A stretch of DNA of 24,827 nucleotides from an uncultured Eubacteriales bacterium (GTDB taxonomy: Bacteria > Bacillota > Clostridia > Oscillospirales > QAMX01), in assembly GCA_905205975.1 (NCBI GenBank), contig CAJLFQ010000028.1, forward strand, positions 1 to 24,827. Reading direction: 5' to 3'. The first letter of the stretch is position 1. Every line of letters begins with the position of its first letter. Made by a program: the position numbers and the translations under genes. The notes below the pieces were generated by a model. The model saw nothing but the letters and a program-made list of their open reading frames with translations. It did no database searches and was not told the origin of the DNA. Below, one piece after another: positions 21,958 to 24,827 of this stretch.

Positions 21958-22818
21958 TTACTTGATGCTGCCGGTCAGGATGCCGGAAACAAACGATTTC
22001 TGGGCGCAGGCAAAAATCACATAGACCGCCAGGCTGACCAAAATCGTCGCTGCCATGAGGAGATTCCAGCGGATTTCCGATTCGTTCCGGAACAAGGTTA
22101 ATGCAATCTGGACCGTTTTCATATCGTCCGAGCGAACCATGATCAGCGGCCATGTATATTCATTCCAAGTGCCTGTAAACTTCAAAACGGCCAGCGAGGC
22201 CAGAACCGGTCTGCCGAGCGGCAGATAAATGCTGACGAATGCGCGGAAACGGCTGCATCCGTCTACAATCGCGGCATCGTCCAGCTCCCGCGGGAAGCCG
22301 ATATAGTACTGACGGCACAGAAAAACGCCGAATGAGCCGGCAACGAATGGCAAAATCATCCCGGCATAGGTGTTGATCAGGCCGCTTCCGCCGCTGCCGA
22401 GCCAGTCGTTCCCGTTGACAAACGGGACGCCACGCAGCATGGAAAACACCGGAATCATCGTCACCTGCGGAGGAATCATCATGCCGGCCAGAATCAGGAT
22501 AAAGAGCGGGCGCGCAAAACGGAATTTCAGCCGCGCAAACACATATCCGGCCATGGCATTGATAACCAAACTGACGCAAACCACAATGCCTGCCACCACA
22601 AAAGAGTTCAGGAAATACCGCCCCCAGCTGCCGCATCGCATCGCCTCAGCATAATTGGAAAACGCCCAGCTGCGCGGGATCAGGTTGGCGGATGTCGAAA
22701 ACAGTTCCGATTTGGTTTGCAGTGAGACGGAAAGCATCACAAAAAACGGAAATGCAACGACTAAAACAATGATCGCGGCAAGCAGGCCGGCCAACAGCCG
22801 GATGACCTTCTCTCCCAT
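21958..22818 (-). CDS. Carbohydrate ABC transporter permease (MalG/CUT1 type)
   Basis: 286 residues with six membrane helices and the EAA loop ELDDAAIVDGCSRFRAFVSIYLP (178-200, split here by its DxxIVDG core), which docks the ATPase. MIPPQVTMIPVF and NTYAGMILPF are typical of the MalG half of CUT1 importers. It forms the membrane pore with the MalF-like permease immediately upstream (8 bp gap). AAAGGA upstream of the ATG overlaps the stop of that gene. No ATPase gene follows: the operon ends with a terminator, so a shared MsmK/MsmX-type ATPase encoded elsewhere is expected. The substrate is probably an oligosaccharide, identity unknown. Confidence 0.93.
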   Translation of the reverse strand: MGEKVIRLLAGLLAAIIVLVVAFPFFVMLSVSLQTKSELFSTSANLIPRSWAFSNYAEAMRCGSWGRYFLNSFVVAGIVVCVSLVINAMAGYVFARLKFRFARPLFILILAGMMIPPQVTMIPVFSMLRGVPFVNGNDWLGSGGSGLINTYAGMILPFVAGSFGVFLCRQYYIGFPRELDDAAIVDGCSRFRAFVSIYLPLGRPVLASLAVLKFTGTWNEYTWPLIMVRSDDMKTVQIALTLFRNESEIRWNLLMAATILVSLAVYVIFACAQKSFVSGILTGSIK

Positions 22819-22826
22819 CTCTTTGA

Positions 22827-23732
22827 TCAGTCCTTTCCGTCCGCACTGCTGCGGAACATACGGAAATTCAGCATGGTGACGGCAAAAATGATCACAAACA
22901 AAACGACTGACATTGCCGCCGCATATCCCATGCGGAAATCGTTGAATGCGCGGACGTAGATCTGATAAACGACAGTTGTTGTCGCTGTGACCGGTCCGCC
23001 CTGTGTCATAATCTGCACCTGCTCAAATGTCTTGAAGGCTTCGATGCAGTTATTGACAAAAACAAAAAATGTCACCGGAGCAATTTGCGGCAGTGTGATT
23101 TTCCAATGTTTTTGCAGAAAACCTGCACCATCCACCGTTGCCGCTTCGTACAGTTCCGGCGGAATGCCCTGCAAACCGGCCAGATAAATAATCATGCAGT
23201 ATCCGAGGTTTTTCCAGATGTTGATGCCGATCAGAGACGGGAGTGCGAGCGACGGGTCATCGAGCCAAAGCGGCGGGCTGCCCACGCCGAGCGCGACAAG
23301 CAGTTTGCTGACGTAGCCTGTCGTCGGGTCGAGCAGATAGAGCCAGATCATAGACACGGCAACCATACTGGTCGCATACGGAATAATCATAGCGGTCCGC
23401 GCAATTTTGACAAGGCGTGACCGCTGGTTGAGCAGAACAGAGATAAACAGGCCAAGAACCGTCAAAAAGATAACGCTGAACAGTGCATAGACTGCAGTAT
23501 TTCGCAGAGATTCCAGAAACCAGTAATCGGTAAACAGCTCTCGGTAGTTGGAGAGGCCGATCCATTTGGTTTTGTTGCCGAGGTTATAGTTTGTAAAGCT
23601 GTAATAGAGATTTTTCAGGAGCGGATAGAGGACGAACAGCACGAAAAAGAGCAGAAACGGTGCAAGCATACCATAGGCGGCTGCACGATCCCGCTGAATT
23701 GCTTTCTTTTTTCCGTGTGTGCTGTGTCTCAT
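22827..23732 (-). CDS. Carbohydrate ABC transporter permease (MalF/CUT1 type)
   Basis: 301 residues: a basic cytoplasmic N-terminus (1-18), six membrane helices, and the EAA loop at about 193-215 (ELYEAATVDGAGFLQ core). FLLFFVLFVLYPLLKNLYYSF at helix 1 and FVNNCIEAFKTFEQVQIMTQGGP after the EAA loop are typical of the MalF half of CUT1 sugar importers. AGGAG a few bases before the ATG supports the start. It sits 23 bp after the solute-binding protein gene and 8 bp before the second permease, the standard SBP-permease-permease order. Confidence 0.93.
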   Translation of the reverse strand: MRHSTHGKKKAIQRDRAAAYGMLAPFLLFFVLFVLYPLLKNLYYSFTNYNLGNKTKWIGLSNYRELFTDYWFLESLRNTAVYALFSVIFLTVLGLFISVLLNQRSRLVKIARTAMIIPYATSMVAVSMIWLYLLDPTTGYVSKLLVALGVGSPPLWLDDPSLALPSLIGINIWKNLGYCMIIYLAGLQGIPPELYEAATVDGAGFLQKHWKITLPQIAPVTFFVFVNNCIEAFKTFEQVQIMTQGGPVTATTTVVYQIYVRAFNDFRMGYAAAMSVVLFVIIFAVTMLNFRMFRSSADGKD

Positions 23733-23755
23733 ATCCGCTCCTGAAGCTTATCCTG

Positions 23756-24827
23756 TTACTTCGCCGCGTTGGCGATTTCCTGTTCGAGTTTGGCTTGTGC
23801 TTCTGCCAGCACGTCTGCGGCGTTGCCGCCGTTCAAAACGTTTTGCAGCAGCTCATTCCGGACTTTCTGGAACGTGGTCGACCAAGTGGTGATCGGCATG
23901 CCGATGCCGTTGGCGACGCACTGTGCGCGAACGTCATTGTATTCGCTGAGGGAGGCATAGGTATCCACCAGCGAGTTCAGGACGACCGGCGCTTTAAGGT
24001 CTTCTGCGCGTTTCAGAACAACGTCTTTCGAAACGGCATAGCTGATGAAATCAAACGCTGCATCCGGATTTTTGCAGTCTTTGCCGATAAAGAGCAGGCG
24101 GCACCCGGAGAAGGTCATCGATTCATGGCCTTCGTTTGCAGGCGGCATGGCCAGCGCGATTTTATCTTTGTATGCCGGGTCGGAGAACATCGGCGCCAGC
24201 TTGACGTTGTCAATAAACGTCATTGCGGCGTTGCCCGCCATGAAGGGGTTGGTTTCGTTGTTGTTGTAGGGAATGCTGACGTCAGCAACCAGCGACTGAA
24301 CAAACTGAAGTGCTTCCAGGTTTTCCGGCGTGTTCAGCGTCGGATTGCCGTTTGCATCGGCAAAGCGGCCGCCGTTGGAGAAGGCAAACATATCCAGCTC
24401 AACCATATTGCCGCCGGACGTCGGGAATGCAAAACCTGCCTGCGTGATGCGGCCGTCCTCTTTGACGGTCAGCTTTTCGGCATACTCTGCCAGCTCCGCC
24501 CAAGTCTTCGGCGGATGGTTATACCCGGCCTGTTCCAGCAGGTCCTTGCGGTACGCGAAGACATACGGCGTCGGCAGATAGGCAATGCCGTACAGCTGGC
24601 CGCCATACGTTCCCAAATCGACGAGCCCGCTCATCAAATCGTCTTTTTCGCTCCAGCTGTTATAGTAATCGGTGATCGGAAGATACTGCCCCGCTTCCAC
24701 GCGGCTGGCAATGGACAGGATGCCGTGGCCGATGATATCCGGGCCGGCGTTTGCCGTGAAGCCGCTGGTCAGTTTGGTATCCATTGCGTCGCCGATGGCG
24801 GCATCGTCGTAGTTGATCTTGACATTG
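23756..24827 (-). CDS. Extracellular sugar-binding protein of ABC transporter (partial, N-terminus outside window)
   Basis: 356 C-terminal residues are visible; the frame stays open to the window edge. The first ATG in view (24784) is internal, preceded by 14 more in-frame codons reading NVKINYDDAAIGDA. The signal peptide and lipobox therefore lie outside. Family-1 solute-binding protein features include GPDII, LYGIAYLPTPYVFAYRKDLLEQAG (hinge region), PPKTWAEL, MTFIDNVKLAPMF and the C-terminal WSTTFQKVRNELLQNVLNGG segment that closes many CUT1 binding proteins. It captures the sugar and delivers it to the two permeases encoded just downstream. Ligand specificity cannot be told from the sequence. 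Confidence 0.92.
   Translation of the reverse strand, partial: NVKINYDDAAIGDAMDTKLTSGFTANAGPDIIGHGILSIASRVEAGQYLPITDYYNSWSEKDDLMSGLVDLGTYGGQLYGIAYLPTPYVFAYRKDLLEQAGYNHPPKTWAELAEYAEKLTVKEDGRITQAGFAFPTSGGNMVELDMFAFSNGGRFADANGNPTLNTPENLEALQFVQSLVADVSIPYNNNETNPFMAGNAAMTFIDNVKLAPMFSDPAYKDKIALAMPPANEGHESMTFSGCRLLFIGKDCKNPDAAFDFISYAVSKDVVLKRAEDLKAPVVLNSLVDTYASLSEYNDVRAQCVANGIGMPITTWSTTFQKVRNELLQNVLNGGNAADVLAEAQAKLEQEIANAAK

Overview
The window looks like a chromosomal segment of a moderately GC-rich Firmicute, most likely a gut Clostridia member (Oscillospiraceae/Ruminococcaceae-like). This is inferred from Bacillota-type families (DUF1540, DUF1836, AraM/AraL-type enzymes, an NfeD plus flotillin pair, an orphan PTS_EIIC_2 protein), strong AGGAGG-type ribosome binding sites and consensus sigma-A promoters. 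No phage, transposon, CRISPR or RNA gene was found. Genes run on the minus strand at the very left edge (1-173), on the plus strand from 540 to 14272, and on the minus strand from 14357 to the right edge. The two long blocks converge on a bidirectional terminator at 14317-14346.

Plus-strand block. (i) 540-4881 holds a histidine phosphatase overlapping a heterodimeric ABC exporter, whose first half carries the degenerate catalytic site, and ends in a rho-independent terminator. (ii) 4951-9301 is a unit behind a perfect TTGACA-N17-TATAAT promoter: a DUF362/ferredoxin protein, an AraM-type sn-glycerol-1-phosphate dehydrogenase, an AraL/NagD-type HAD phosphatase and a BadF/GlcNAc-kinase-like sugar kinase. 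(iii) 9325-12130 holds a DUF1836 regulator, an NfeD-like membrane protein and a flotillin (a YuaF/FloT-type membrane microdomain pair), followed by a very strong terminator. (iv) 12135-14272 holds a TetR regulator with a palindromic operator at its own transcription start, translationally coupled to a two-gene ABC-2 type exporter.

Minus-strand block, read right to left. A carbohydrate ABC importer (solute-binding protein cut by the window edge, two permeases, no ATPase) ends in a terminator at 21901-21935. Immediately downstream, a new promoter starts a compact five-gene operon: four tandem paralogous calcineurin-like metallophosphoesterases followed by a SEDS (RodA/FtsW-family) glycosyltransferase. 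After it come ilvE (own promoter), an orphan PTS EIIC-like membrane protein and rpsT (own promoter).

The most unusual element is the metallophosphoesterase array. Copies alternate in transcription order: degenerate, intact, degenerate, intact. The two degenerate copies keep full-length open frames and the overall fold-defining segments but have lost nearly all metal ligands. They look like conserved pseudoenzymes that may pair with, or regulate, the active copies, and they are co-transcribed with a peptidoglycan polymerase. This is a candidate undescribed envelope-related system.
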